64,000 nt of DNA from Catonia carolina (lineage: Eukaryota > Arthropoda > Insecta > Hemiptera > Achilidae), in assembly GCA_035578175.1 (NCBI GenBank), contig JAQMRL010000001.1, forward strand, positions 60,845,553 through 60,909,552. Direction: 5' to 3'. A program made the position numbers and the translations under genes. The notes under the pieces were generated by a model. That model saw only the letters and a list, made by a program, of their open reading frames with translations. It made no database searches and was not told the origin of the DNA. Shown here one piece after another: positions 20,406-35,200 of the stretch (the first letter of the stretch is position 1; every line of letters starts with the position of its first letter).

Positions 20406-23400
20406 TTTAAAGCACAATTCAATAAATAAAATGGCTTTTGTTTGTAATCTATCCGTCATGTAAGAGGCTGTGAATAAAGGGGGTTTAAATATTATTAATT
20501 ACTATAGAATACCATGATTCCCAAGACCTTGAACCTTGAGGGGTGGTGCAGTGGTCACACTGTAAATAATATGTTATGGGATTTCTCCTAAATTAAAGAT
20601 TGTTCTTGGTATCTAAAAAAAACGGTTTATCCTCCGTAGCACAATAGTAAATTAACTTGTTCCTAAATAAAAATTATTTTAACTAACAATTGTGATTTTT
20701 TCAACCAAAATCTGCAATGGAAAATTAATTAGTGTTCTGTTTCGTGTGCTTAACACGAGATTTCATGTGTGTCCTGTTATAAAGGACTACTTTTAACATT
20801 ATTTATGAGCTAAATAAGTAAGTGCTTATGTTGTTCTGTAACATTTTTATTTCAATGTTACAATTTAATTATTTCTTTTCCGGGTTCTGTTCTGTTTGAT
20901 TTAAATTTTGTTATCTGCTGTGTCTAAGTTAATTAGTTATCTCGTAATCGCTTGCACTTCTTTGCCTTTGTAATACCGTCCGCTGCTATCTGATTTATCT
21001 GCCGTGGCGGTTTCCCTTGCTTCTTTCTTTCATGTCTTTACGTTCATGATTAGCTTGTTGGAGGGGACCCGTGACGTCAGATCAGAGTTTTCCTTTTGAG
21101 AGATTTTTGCTTCCCTCTTTCTTCTTGCTGCAAATGGTCATGTCGCTGGACGTGTTTTTCTGGTACTTGTGCCGTAATTTTTTTTTTAAGTTTTTCGGGG
21201 TGCGTTATGTCGCTGTTTTACTTGACCATTTTGCTTTCCCGTGTTTCGGTAAGTTCTTCTCTTTTTATTTGTAGTTAAAACCCATTGAAGCCGAAAATGA
21301 TTTATTTAAATTTTGTAAATTTTGTAAACCCTTTGGGTAATTTGAATTTTATGCTTTCCTTAAAGCGCACTGTTAAATTTTTTTATTTTCTCTTGTTGTG
21401 CCGGTGGGATTTAGCTACCCTTTTATTTTTGTGTTTTGCGGTTGCCCTCATTTTCTAAGTCCTGGTTTTTCTGCTCTTTGCAGGGACCCAGTTTGGGATG
21501 GATTTAAACAAGTTTGAGCGAATGTTAACATGTTTGAAACATAAATGTAACCAAGTTTGGGCGAATGTTAACAATTATGAATTTTCATATGTCACCCGAT
21601 AACTTTATTTCTCAACGATTTGATTCTACATTTCTTTTAATAAAAAAATAACTACTTTTGAAGCATCCGCTATATATATATTTATATATACATAAAAAAT
21701 CCATCATTATTATTTTTTGTAATTTATAATGTACTGATTTCAAATTTAATTTTGCTAAATTATGCTGCTAAGCATAGTTTGGTCAGGACTTAACTGGCAT
21801 CCATGCACCTTACTTACTATAGCATAATTTTGATAACTTTCCATAATTTTTAAATTTTTTTTGTAAAACATAATTTGTTAAAACAAAAGCTCTATAATTG
21901 TTTTTTAAGAATGTTGTAAACTTTGCTTATTTTGTTAACTTGCTTTGGTTAAACGATTCAAATTATTTTCTTATAAAAATTTATTTAAAATTAACTGAAT
22001 TATACTCTTAAAGCTAAACTAATTATGCTTTCTTATAAATTAAATTTTTTTTAAATATTATCTATCTGTTATTCAAATGGCCTATCCTAATTAAATATTG
22101 ATTCTATTGTTTCATTTTAAATAATAATTATTATTACTATTAATTATTGATCTTCTTTCTTAAAATTATATTTTTTTAACTGGATCCAGTATAAAGCATG
22201 CAAATTTAAATTGAGCTCATTTTTTTGTCTTTCTCATTAATTTTGGCTATCTATGCTTATTAACATTTAATTGCTTATGTAACTTTTCTGCGTTAACTTA
22301 AAATCAAAATGTAACCGTATCTATTAAGTATTCTCTCTATAAATTTAATATTTTATTAAATTCTTTTACTAATACTAATTTTTTTGGTTTATTTTAACAC
22401 CACATCACCGCAGTCTCTCCTGTTGGTTTTTTTGTTCCCCGTGCCAATTTTGTTTTGTAGCGATCCTTTTGTTGTATCGCTCGAACAAAAAGGGGTTACA
22501 GTTCGTGTGAATCAGTATGAGTGTCAAGGCAAAAAGCCAAGCTGGTGACTGCTTCGCACTGCTCCTCCTTAGCGCCCGTCTACTTGGAAATTCACCAAGC
22601 ACTTACCATTTGATTCAACTGGAAAATACTCCTTCAGCCGAAAGGTTTCTTCACCAGATATTGTGGAAAGGCCAATATCCAAAACCCTGAAGATTTACTA
22701 CGGAAGATAGATGTTTAAGGGGCTGTTCTAATTATCCATCAGAACTCTTTTTATGTTTTATTTAGAATGCTAGCTCAGATTTATGTAAGAACATTTATCT
22801 CGCTTTTAGTGACTGCGAGCAAGGTACATTTTGTTATCCAGTCACGAGATCTTTCAGACAGTGATCGACGAAAATCGACAGAATTGTTTTATAAAATAAT
22901 TCTGGGCAATTATGATAGGTACTTTTCGAAATTAGTTATTGTTTTAGAAAATTAAAAGAGATCCGGAATTTTACAAAAATATTTGCAGAGCTTACTGCAA
23001 CGGTTTTTCATGTTTTGAATGGCTTGTTTAAGAGATTGACCCACATTCAGTGGTCATTTCTATTTTCATTATTTCTTTCAATCAATTTTCCAGAACAAAA
23101 TAATATGATCCATTTTATACGACATGGCTTACAAACATTAAAAAATTTCTTTAGATCACCCGGTCTAGAATATACTAAATGTACTTGTAACAAAAACATT
23201 AGAAATATAAGAGAACATAATTTAAAAATATGTCTAGTTGTCAAAGAAATGAGTTTGGTAATTGGAAAGCATTTATTTCGGACTGTAGACATATATATTG
23301 TAAATTCGGAAAATGGATTTTATTTTTATTATTGCAAGTCAGTCTCCCTTTAAGTAAAGTATCAAATAAATCTCTCTGTTTTAATTTCTTTATGATTTGA

Positions 23401-25958
23401 TTTACTCTTTCTTTTATTTAAAAGTATATAATATAATTAAATATATACAGTGTCCATGTATATTTGTGCACAACTAGTCAGTTATTTTTCAATAACAATT
23501 TTAAATTGTAATCGAAGTCTTTTATCAAAATTTAGCCCTACTATTTGTAACAGAATAAGTGTACCTCATCAAAAGTTAAATTACCTACATCGAAACGTTC
23601 TTATTTCGATCAGTAGCTGTGAGCTATCACTCTTCTTATTTTTTATTTTGAGTAGTTATTAATATGCCGTTTTAAACAGTTAGAAAATAACATGTTAACT
23701 TAAGAATTTTAATGAGCTAATGACGCTGAAACACCTGTACGATTTCAAAAAACATTGAAATACATAAAAAATATCATAGTAACAGGCTTTTTATATATGT
23801 CTAAGTGAAGCTTAAATATTAAGTAATGATTGGGTATGAAAAGCATGTAAATAACTGCAATACAAAAAATTAGAAAAATCAAAATCTAAAATCTGTGTAA
23901 ACCTGCCCCGGTCTACCCTAGTAATTGAAAAAAATACTAGGGAAACAAAGTTAAAAAAAAAAATAAAACGTTAATGATACTGGAAATAGGCCTGAACTAA
24001 AATTTGCATTCTGAGAATTTTACTAATTTTCTTGTTAAGTGTGAGGGCACTAATCTTGACTATTTTCATCGACGCATATTCTCCAGTGCATTTTTACTTT
24101 TTCATGTTTTTAGCCAGAACTTTTAGATTTTCTTTTACACATCCAACAGTAAAGGGATTTTACTTCACCAATGAGATATTGAGATAATGAGAACATTGGT
24201 GAAGCTGAGGTCCGTTTACCCTGTTTGACATACTGTCTATTTTTGGGAATTCAATCAGGTTTGAAATTAAAAATAAGTAAAATAGGATTATTTTTATGCA
24301 CAGAAAAGAATAAGTAATATTAAAATAAGTCATTTTTTGACCTAATTTCGTTATTTTACTCTTCTGAGAAATTTGCTTAGTGAAGGTCCCTTTAGGGTTA
24401 GGGTAGGTCCCTTTTCCTACGTCACATTTTCTTTGAGGTTTAAAATGAAAATTGTAATAGCTTTGACTTGCTTTGATATTACTTTTTAGGCTCTAGCGTA
24501 TATTTTGCAATCTCCATGGACAGTCGATTTCAATGTACTATAGAGTAGCAGTCCGCTCTAATGGTGATCAGTTAAATTTATTAATGACCTAAATTAAGAA
24601 AAAATTGAAGCTGTTTAAATGAACCAAAATACTCATAAATTGTTAAAAATATTAAGAATATGTATTCTTCATTAAAATTTTATATCTTTCCTTCATAATA
24701 AATTAACTGTAAGCATTAAGTGCATGTGTGTTTTATGATATCTGTCAGAGCACCACTGGGTTTATTTAATTTCTGATTAACATGAAGCAGTAAGCAGCTT
24801 GACGTTGACGTGTTTAAAAATAATTTTTGCTACGTTGTTATTGTTCTATTTTAATTATTTCGTACACAGAAAAACATGGCTCAACTATATAAGCCTGGCA
24901 TAATTCAGAAATTTACATTTAAATATCAAAGTTTGCTCATTAAACTTCATCGGCTTTTCAGTAACTATTATTCAGTAAACTGAATCGGAGGCAACTGATC
25001 ATGTAAGTGTGCACATTTTCTCTTGATAAAGAAATAAACTTTTGTTAGAGGTTGACTCCCAAGGCAATTTTTGCAATTTTGTTAAAAACCCATACCTATT
25101 TTATAGTTCCTTTGCTTTTTTTAATTCATTTTGTTTTAAGTCTAGAGTACTGTGAGGCTTTACTTTTTTGGCACTGTTTTTTAGGTGAGAGACTGATCAG
25201 GTACTTATGAGTAAAAAATAAAATTTACTGTGAAAGACTAATGTGTGTCTCACTAAAATTTTACTTATATTTCTATAAAATATTGTATGTATTTTATAAA
25301 TTATTCACTTTAGGCTATTTTTCAATAAAACTACATAAATATCGATGATGCGTCTCTCATCACGCAGTTGTTCGGTGAGTGGTAAACTTGAGTACCGATT
25401 TACTACACAGAAGTACCGACCGGAGTCAACTTTTACAATGCAAAACATATTGTCATATGAAAACCATATAAAATTAAAAAATAAAATGATTTTTCATTAT
25501 ATAATATTATTAAAACATGATTAATAATGCAATAATAAAATGTAACAATAGTCAGTGTTATGTAAAACTAATAATAAGTTGTCAAGTTTTACCGACTCAT
25601 TTTTGACTCGATCGGATCAATTAAATCACAAACCATAACTGGGGAAATGTTTTTTGAACTCATTTCTAACAGCTCAGAATAAGATTCAATGCAAACGAGC
25701 ACCCAATCCGTTTCACGATTCTATTAAAAACACTATTACGTGAGAGACAGATCAGTCTCTCAAAAGTAAATTGTACAGATCTGGTGAGAGACGTGTAAAT
25801 GTCTCATGGGAGTCCACCAGTTAACTACTCAAGGGAAAAAGCGCGAGAGAATGTATGACGTTCAGTAAAATTTGAACAACATGATTTTGAGTGACCTAGA
25901 TTTTCATATTAATAAACAAAAACCATTACTTTTTCAGTCGCAAGAGCTTCCTGCAAGC
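20406..25958. other. Mostly unassigned DNA upstream of the M1 gene
   Basis: No exon with recognisable homology was found. Two short open frames (22767-22955 and 23015-23353) lie 60 bp apart in different frames and look protein-like in places, but I recognise no family. A 14-base inverted repeat TGAGAGACTGATC occurs at 25186 and about 25750. A plausible splice acceptor (TTACTTTTTCAG) ends at 25938, so a 5' UTR exon of the M1 gene may lie anywhere upstream. No promoter element can be named. Confidence 0.4.
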
Positions 25959-26204
25959 ATGAAGATAATTATGGGGAAGGACATTTTTTTGTTGGCTTTG
26001 ATCATTGCTGTTGGTCATATTAATTTAATTTCCAGTCAACCGTCACAGAATAAGCCAACCTCACCACAAATAGAATGGCATAAATCTACACAACAAACGA
26101 ACATTTCTGCCGATATAGTACCATTGCATTACCGTTTGGAAATAACGCCTTACCTACATCTGGATTCCGATGTAAACCCCTTTCATGGCACTGTCAGAAT
26201 TAAG
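25959..26204 (+). CDS. M1-like gene, exon 1 (signal peptide and N-domain start)
   Basis: Codes residues 1-82, phase 0 at the donor (AAG/GTAAAT). I chose the ATG at 25959 because it is directly followed by a hydrophobic signal peptide (DIFLLALIIAVGHINLISS). An in-frame ATG lies upstream at 25881, but an acceptor-like TTTTTCAG at 25931-25938 suggests that stretch is intron or 5' UTR. After the signal come a polar linker with a glycosylation sequon (NIS, 48-50) and the N-domain signature VPLHYRLEITPYL, then FHGTVRIK. Confidence 0.85.
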
Positions 26205-29200
26205 GTAAATATAAAAGCATTATTATGTTCTTCTTAAAGAATGTTAGTATTTTATAATGTTTCTATTGCGGTTACATTGATAATAAAATTAATGGAACGA
26301 AAAAATTAATGGAATAAAAGAAATGAACCGATAAGCAATAAATTCTGATCTCGTAGTTAATGCGAGTAAAACAAAATTCATTGTTTTGACTAGTGATGAT
26401 ATAAATCGAGTTTCTCGTACGTTGTAGAGAAAAATCTGACAAAAGGATTTCTGTTCTAGAGAGATTACCGTAAACAAACAAACGAAAAAAAACACCACTA
26501 AACAACTTCATAAGTTAACGGATTCAATTAGGAAATAGAGCGTACTGTGCCAACGTAAAATTATCTAAGAATAAATTAATAACAGCTTAGGGAATACAAA
26601 AAAGAAAAATTACATGTATTTGATGAACCCAGTTGTCATCTATGGCTTAAAAACGTGAACCTAATCAGAAACACATTGCATAATGTTAAAAACGGTTCGA
26701 AAGAAAGATTTTAAGGAGGATTTTTGGACCGGTAAAAGAAGATAACTGGAGAGTAAGTACTGGATACTCTCATTGAAGACAGAGACTTAGTTCGTTTCAT
26801 AAAGTTTTAGATGATTAGGCCTTAAAGCGCCTCATACATTGATATAAATGGAAAGACTACAGAAAAAGCAGGAAGGGAGATCTTAAGACGATTCATGGAT
26901 GATGAGACATTTTTTTTACCCTAATGTGCGTACTTTGTAATCTGTCCAATTTACAAATAATAAGCAACCTCATGACCCAATGAGATGAGGATCATTAGTG
27001 AAACGTGTAAATGAGGAGTAGTTTTGTACAGACTCAGGCCGAACATTCCTGAGAGAGTATGGTAAATTGAACCCCAACCATCAAAGTACACCGGTTACCA
27101 CTGCCTGGTATTCAAATCCGTACAAAAGTAACGACGAGAAGGATTTGAACCAGGAAACTTCATCTCCGAAAATCTCGTGGCGACGAGTTACCTCTTGACC
27201 AATCTGGTGGGTTTCATGAGACAAATGATTTGATTTTGACGGTTGTCTAAGGATAGCGGTTGTTATATAAAAACTACCATAGAGGACTGGAGAAGGATTG
27301 CGGAGGAAGCCAAAGCCCACCATGGCTGTAAAGCTACAAGATAATGATGACCAGTCAGTATCGTTGGTTATAACGAATTTATATTCAGACCCTACTGGGA
27401 ATCGATCCCAGGTTTTGCAATTTACGGTTCAGCGCACTACCACTACGTTACCGAAACAACCAATTATAATAATTTTGCATCATGTTTGTTATCACTTCAC
27501 TTAGTCGCTTCGTCTTGGCATGTCTGCAAACTTCATCTCCTTATGGTTCAATTATTGCTTAACTCATCCTTTCGTTTTAAAATAAGAACGTAAATAGTGA
27601 CTTTGTTTTAGACTGGATGGGAATCTTTTTTTATCGTTTAACGCCGGACTGTTCTGCAATTGCTGCTAATGCAGACGGTGCAAGGATAAAATAATATTTT
27701 GTAACGTATGAAAACATGCCGTGCCTGAATACGATTCGAAGATCGCATGATGAGAGGGATGGGAATAACGAATAATAAAGTGTTAACAGACATACTACAT
27801 TAAAAAGAAGTGAATAAATATAGTTAAATAAAGTTTTAACTTGTACATAAAAAAACGAATAAAATAAATGGCACAAAATAGAGGATTACATGTTTATTAA
27901 TTTCCAAGGCTGTGCATCTTCTTTAGACGTCTGTTTCCTTCGTCTTCCACACGTAGACTGTGTTGTTTTTAGAAGTGTCGCTATTGAATTGTATAGTAAT
28001 AAAAGATAGTTGCTGTAGATAAGATGATTGTTTATGGCGGATACTTTGTTATTACGCAGGAATGGGGTTAATTTGAAGTTGTTAATGGTGGATTATAGGA
28101 ATATTAATAGGATTCGAGTGTGTTATTGATCCTTTTTTGGATCTAGGCTGGAGGTAACGCGGAGTAAAAATACTAGCAGTTTCTCTCGTTAAGTACAATC
28201 TGAATGAATGGAATTAATTCTGTAAGGGTTTGTAGGTTTTTTACTTTAAATATTCCATGCGATTTTCTATTGTGAGTTCTGGGGAAGGGGAGCTTAGTTT
28301 GATTAAATACATACGTCTATGTGGCTGTAAATACAGAAATTTAGGGGTGTTGTTGCTTCACGGTATCTCGTAGAGACCGGCTACTGGCTTGTAACCCCTA
28401 CGGAAGAGCAGCTGATATCCTCCGCTCAACGTACGCACTCATCACGTATAGTCACTTAACTTCTCTTTTCATATGCACATACTTTTTTTTTAAAAATTTT
28501 TAAAGCCACATAGGACTACATAAGTTCATCAAACTAAAAAGAGCTCATTTCAATTTTTGCGGTTCAATCTTTCAGTTTTTGGAGTCCCTTCCTGATGTTT
28601 CCCTCCTTGAACTTTCTCCAGTATTCCCTCAATCCATCCGATCTTCTCTGCCGTTCCTTGTCAGAATACACAACTTTCTGTCGTTTCGTCGGATTCTGCT
28701 GTTTAAGTCTTGTGGTTTTCAGCCTGTGGTAATTTCCGGCTTTTGTTTTGAGGTCCGCAAATTTCATATGCACATTCTTTTCATATGCACATACTTTATA
28801 TAAGTAATTTATGTCATTCTAACGATATACATAACAATTGTTTTTTTTTTGTTGCGTAGTAATGTTATGCTCGTTATAAGCTCGGATTTTATAAAGAATC
28901 CGTTCACTCTACAGTAAGGTGATGAAATACATATTAATTTTGGGTGTAAAATAATTTATAAAATAAGTAGTGACAATATCTAGTTTTTATGATGACTATC
29001 CAACGTATAGTTTTATCGTAATTCTAAAACACAATGTATTTTTAGGATATATTAATAATGAAATAATGATATTAATAATTACCATGATGAATGATCATAT
29101 GATGTTTGTTATATGATTGTGTATAAATATGATTTTATTTAGATTATATCATTATTGGTAATAATAAAAAAGCAGCCTTCTAAAAGTCAGCTGTTTCATA

Positions 29201-32200
29201 AAATACGGAATTATACAATTCTAGAGGTCTATTTGGCCCGATCTTGACTGTCCTTCGCTTTGTGCGCAAAGGTCACAAGCCAGAAGCCGGCTTATACAAC
29301 CCCTGGATTTGATAGGTCTGGTTTGTATACTTAGTTACTGGGATAGAAAATTATGTAGAATAAAAACACTATAGGACAGGTTTTGCAACTGGGATGTTTA
29401 CAGCATTGGATACGTGGGGGTGGTCTACTATGTTTCATGTTAACATACTTGTTTTTTTTTTAAAGAAATCCTCACAAACTTGTAGGGCTAAATAAAAACA
29501 AGTATGCTTACATGATATCTTGTAACCCGCCCTAAAAAACTCACGAGCTCAAGCTTTGCCCCGTCCTTGAGGACTGAAAGAACGGGTGGCTTGGAAGAGA
29601 CAAGGCGCACGGAGTTAAAATTGCTGCTTGTTCTATTGTAACCGCTGACATCGTTCCAGATTTTACAGTAAAACTATTAATGAGAATGGCATAAAGGTAT
29701 TTTACTAATGTCATTTTATAGAAAAGTACGCCAAACACTACAGCTCACCAGAGGCTAAGCTTCGGTAAAAGAGTTATACCCAATTATGTCACCGTACCAC
29801 TTACAAAAATATATAAGTTACTTTGACAACATTTTCTTACTCACGGCATCCATCGGTAGTAGTTCTGTGTAACAAAATTGCATTTATTTTCTTACCGGCA
29901 CACTTTTAGTACAACTTTAGTAATTTAAGGTGACAGTCACCGTCACAATTTGTACAATAAGTGTTCTTAGGAACGGCCTCCGGGTGATTGCCTTCTGGCG
30001 ACCAATCGGCCGGGAGGTGGTGGGAGAAATGCCAGCAAACAATTTCTATTACCGGCACACTGTGTTCGGCCTTTTGTCCAGGAAAACCCATTGGAACCCT
30101 CAATTACCATATAAACAGCCATAGAAATTCCTGTGATATCTAACCAAACTTCCCTTTACCAGTATCATCCCATACGAGAACACACAATAGGAAATTTAAT
30201 GGAATATTTAAGTTAAAAATCCTAGAAACGCTTTCAGATTAAAGTCTCTCTATCCAGATTAGAACGAGAAAACTGCTTATATTTGTACCCTGAGTGCTAC
30301 CTCCAGCCCAAGTCTAAATAAGTAACCATAACACGCTAGAACCCTATAAATATATCTAAATCTGCCAAAACTTCAAATTCAGTTTATTTAACCACTTTAT
30401 ATTTTGACGCAACATAGAATACCTTCAGTGTCTGTAAACGATGCACAAGCCTTGAATATATGCATATCCCCTATTCTGAGAAATCTATTTTATTCTTTCA
30501 TATATACGAGCTAAAATATTACATAACGTTTTTTAAATACGCGAAAGTGTATTAAAAGATCTCATTAATAGCGTCAATGATGTAACTTCGGTGGTAATTT
30601 TAAAGAATTTTTGGAAAAATTGAGTCACGGTTGTAATCAAAATCGTCGGTTTTCTGTAGGAAATTAGTTAAAAAAGTCTATTGCTATCACTATGGTCACC
30701 TCAGCAATTCTCCATTCGATCATAAAAAAACTGTTAAAAAAACGACAGGTTTTTATCAAAGTTTTAAAAGTTATGAATGATTTATATTTTAAACACCATA
30801 AAATGTAGATGATATTTTTATTTTTTCTATTCTACAGTCAATATTTTTCAATGGTTTCAGATTCAGGTACGAACTGAAACTGATTTAATTGGCGTGGATT
30901 GTGAAAAGTTATCAATTGATTCAGATTCCGTACGAATACTGGATTCGAATGGAAATCTTGCCACTGAAGTAATTTGGACCAGATCTATCTTTGGAGATCA
31001 AGAGTACGAAATCAAGTTATTCAAACCACTTTCTATAGGAATCTACGAAGTGAATATGTGTTTTCATGGGTTCCTTAATCGTGACGGCACTGGAATTTTT
31101 ATCACAAAGAACAGAGAGGGAAGGTAGGTTGTTTAAGATTGTAATAAAATAAAATAAAATTGTAAAAGTAATAAAATTTTCATGAAAGCCTAAATCTAAA
31201 ACAAAAATTTATTGTAAAGGAATAAGATTGTTAGTAAATTAAAACTTTTATTTATCTGATTTTTGGAAGAGCCGATGGAATGTTTCTAGGTAAGAAGGAT
31301 TTCTACTAGCCTATCTAAAAAATGGGTTTAGAAAAAAACAATATTAGCTATTTTGTAGAGCAAATTATTCTGAACAAAACTGCGTAATTTTTGTTAATAA
31401 CATTCGTCTTACGCCAATAAATAAATTATAACTAAAACAATATAAAGAAATATCAACAATTAATTGTGAAAATCTTGACTTAGTAAACTTTAATACCTTG
31501 CTTAAGTGTTGGAGTTGTAATACGGTTTATTTTCTTTAAAAATCCGTAATTTTTCATTCGTTTTGTGAGTTACATCGAGATGCAACTGAGAAAAATAGAG
31601 GTACAAAATACTAGTAAAATATTATCATGTATTATCATGCTTTAAACATAGTTTCCCAACATTTTTTTGTCCAAAATTTACTATTTAATTGAAATCATAA
31701 CTTTTGACCTACCTACTAAATAGATTTGCGAGATTTTATTTTTGAATTATTTAGAATTTAATTTAATTATTAATTAATTATATTTAATTTAATCATTTTA
31801 ATTTAAAAGCCGCGATCTTGAAAAAACAATGTTTTTACGTGAAAACAGCCTCACCAAGAATTTGAGCAAACATGGCGCCTACCCTATCTTGTTGAGCATA
31901 AAAAAGTTAAGTAATTGAGGCGATTTAAAAAAAAACGTAGGACTAGTTTTTGAGAAAAAAGTAAAAATTTACACGAATCAACTACTACTTCCGGCCGACC
32001 GACTTTGATGAAAATGTTCGTGTCGGGTCCAGTAGTGGTATGTAACTCAAGTTCATGTAGTTCAAGTATGTAATTCAAGTTTCAAGTTCGTACGATGTTT
32101 CGTTCTTCATGTATAAATATGTAATTCAAGTTTTTAGTTCGTACGCTGTTCCGTTCATGAGATATTCTGTTCACACACACACACAGGCACAGACACACAC

Positions 32201-35200
32201 TCAGACCAGTCGCTAAAAACATGTTTTTTAGGTTCAGGGGGTCTGAAAACGTGTAGATCCGGTGAAAACTCTATTTCGAAAAATCGACATGAAAACAATA
32301 CTTTCCTTCCTATATATTCATATAGGCAAGAGAAACATAACGGACAGGTGGAGTGTCAAATTATTTACACTCACTCTGTTCGTTGCAGGGCTATAATAAA
32401 TAGTTCTGTTTCTTATCACATGGTCAGTCAATTAAATGACTGAATCATTTAAGAACAGAAGAGGTAGAGGTGTAAAAGACACTAATCAGAGTTATCTTCT
32501 CTGAAAGTAATGAATTTCATTATACAGCCAGACCCTGTGGTGAATGAAGTGAAGGTGTCATTTGCAGAGTGGAAAATATGTGCTTTTCAGAGGGCCCGGC
32601 ATGCTGATAAGCGTACTTTTCCACTCAGTGAGGAAGGCAATGGTAAACCACCTCACTCCTCGTTTTACTTAGTAAAACCTCTACAGGTTCAAACCAGCCT
32701 TTTGGCTGATGACCTAAACAATAACAACACAGGCAAGAGAAAGTAAAAATCATACGCCATCATAAAGTTTTAATAGATAAATCAACGTCATATATACAGC
32801 TAATAAATACGTCGGAGGTACCATCTTCACAAATACAACTTCTCCAAAATAAAACACCACCATGATACGCTTCATCTAAAAGTCATGACAAGGTAATTAA
32901 TAATTTTGATTGTAAACGGTACCGTAATAATATTACAATTAGAGTCATTATAGTGTAATTTCAGATCAATTAGATATAGCTTTTAAAATTTGCTAAACTC
33001 AATTTTTTATAATTTATTAGAATAAATTAAAATCATAAGTTTCATATATATAGTATATTTTATTTTATTTCACAAAAAATTTACTCAACTTAAGTTATTC
33101 GTTACTAGAACCTACGGCTGATGGATAAAGATTTTGAAAGTAAATTCTTAATTACATTTTTTTAATTTAATTTTTTATATAAATATTTTAATTTTTTCAG
33201 TTAATGTAAATGTGGCATACCTTGTTGGGAATCTCTTTCCATTATTTAAACACAACATTATTTTTATAAAAATTGTATAATAATTTTCAAAATCTACGTA
33301 TTGTCCCTTGAAAAATGAGTCCAAACTCGGTGTCATTGTGACAATCCCAAGCATTTCCGATGTTGGATTTCATTCTGACTGCCGTTGTTCAATAATAATA
33401 TAGTAAATCAATAAATTGTATAATATATAAAACAATTATTATTATTATTATTATTATTATTATAAATGTTAAAAGGTAAAATATTAGTTAAGCGAAATCA
33501 TCCTAAAACTGTAACGAATGTTATTTTGAACAGCTATTTGAAAAATATTTCAATGCTATGAATATCAATTTATTACTTTAATCGGAATAATTCGAAAGTT
33601 TTGCTGGCCGTCATTCACACTTCATCTTTTAAGTGACTTTTGAGAGAATAGATTTTACGGAATTTATCAAAACATCGTACTCTAACTGATTCGGCCGAAA
33701 CTGTTTATTAAATCCCAATACGATTAATACATCATACCTTCAAGAAACACCACTAAAAACGGAAGGTGATTTACGAGTATTTTATTATATTAATTTTGGT
33801 GCAGGAATTAGAACTGGTCATGTAAGCCCATTTCGAGCAGTTTGAATATAAACTTTCAGAATTTGAAATGATAAAAATGATCATGTTGCTAATATTATGA
33901 AATAATTTTGAGATGTTATATGATAATGAATCTATTTTGTTTTTTATTATTTTTCAAGCGCGACTATTGCGACTAATTTTAAGAATGGGTTGGTCAAAAG
34001 AGCATTTCCTTGCTTTTATAACCCTCAAATAAAAACTACATTTGAAATTAATATTGTGACACGTGCAGAAGATACGGCAGTAAGCGTTTCTGGTGAAATA
34101 CCTGAAGAAGCGTTCAAGTAAGGACATTTTTTAAATTCTTTATAATTAAATTTAATATTAATGGTTATACTTACGATATACGAATACCCGAACACTATTA
34201 ATTCTTTTAGTTAGATTAATTAATTACACCAAACCAAAAAAAAAAAAAAATATCGTAGCAGAACGTAGGCTATAAACTATTAACACAGTGAAGTTGGTTT
34301 ATCACGGATAAATTTTGAACTAATGTTTCATAGTAATAGTAAACATTAAAAATGCATGATCACGTAGCTTAATTTTAATACAGTTCACTTGACTTATATG
34401 TCAGTGAATGAAGGCAGTGACAGATTATTGTATGACACCAGTAAGGAAGCGTATCGTGATCGAGATTAAGAGCTGCTGCAGAAAAACGTACATCTTAAGA
34501 TTTAAATTCGTCTGGATTTGACCGTGGCAAAGTGTTATCATAAAATTTACAAATTTGAGATAGTCATACTAGGAACTCAAGTAAATTGAAGCAAGTACGC
34601 GATCAGGGACGTCTTCTACTGAATACAATCCAAAAGTTGTACGGTTTAAAAACATTAACTCTTTCATACTCCTCGTGTAGACATACTACAACGACCAACA
34701 AAGATGAATAATTTTCGTATCTTTTTGTCTAATATTAGAGTTATTTTACTTTAATAAAAGTTCACAGCATAGGCTTGAAAACGAAATTTATATTTAAGTT
34801 CTGTATCTATGAATTTGGATCCTCCCAATGTAGCCCGTTTTGTTATCCAGTTCCTGACCCACAAACGATTTTTCCGACGTTTTTCATGCACTGAACGAAC
34901 GATTCTTCTAGCTAGAGTTATGAAAAATCATTGCATAAAACAACATAGGCTACCGACATTGCATACTCACCGACTAGATCTTAAAAACAATTTAAAAAGT
35001 GAACAAAACGTTTTTTTTATTAACAAAATTGAAGAAAGACAACCCAACTGTTACGGTCATCTGCGTAAAATGAAGGAGTACAGTTTGCCTCTGAAGTTTT
35101 GCTACGTTTGTAGCTAGCTGGAGGAAGCGAGGACGACCCAGAAAGGAATGTCGAATAGTGGTATGAGAGCTTAGAAGAGGAAGGGGTCTAAGGGATAAAG

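Noticed and set aside
25186..25764. Element flanked by TGAGAGACTGATC inverted repeats
   Set aside because: The match is only about 14 bases and does not extend; could be chance.
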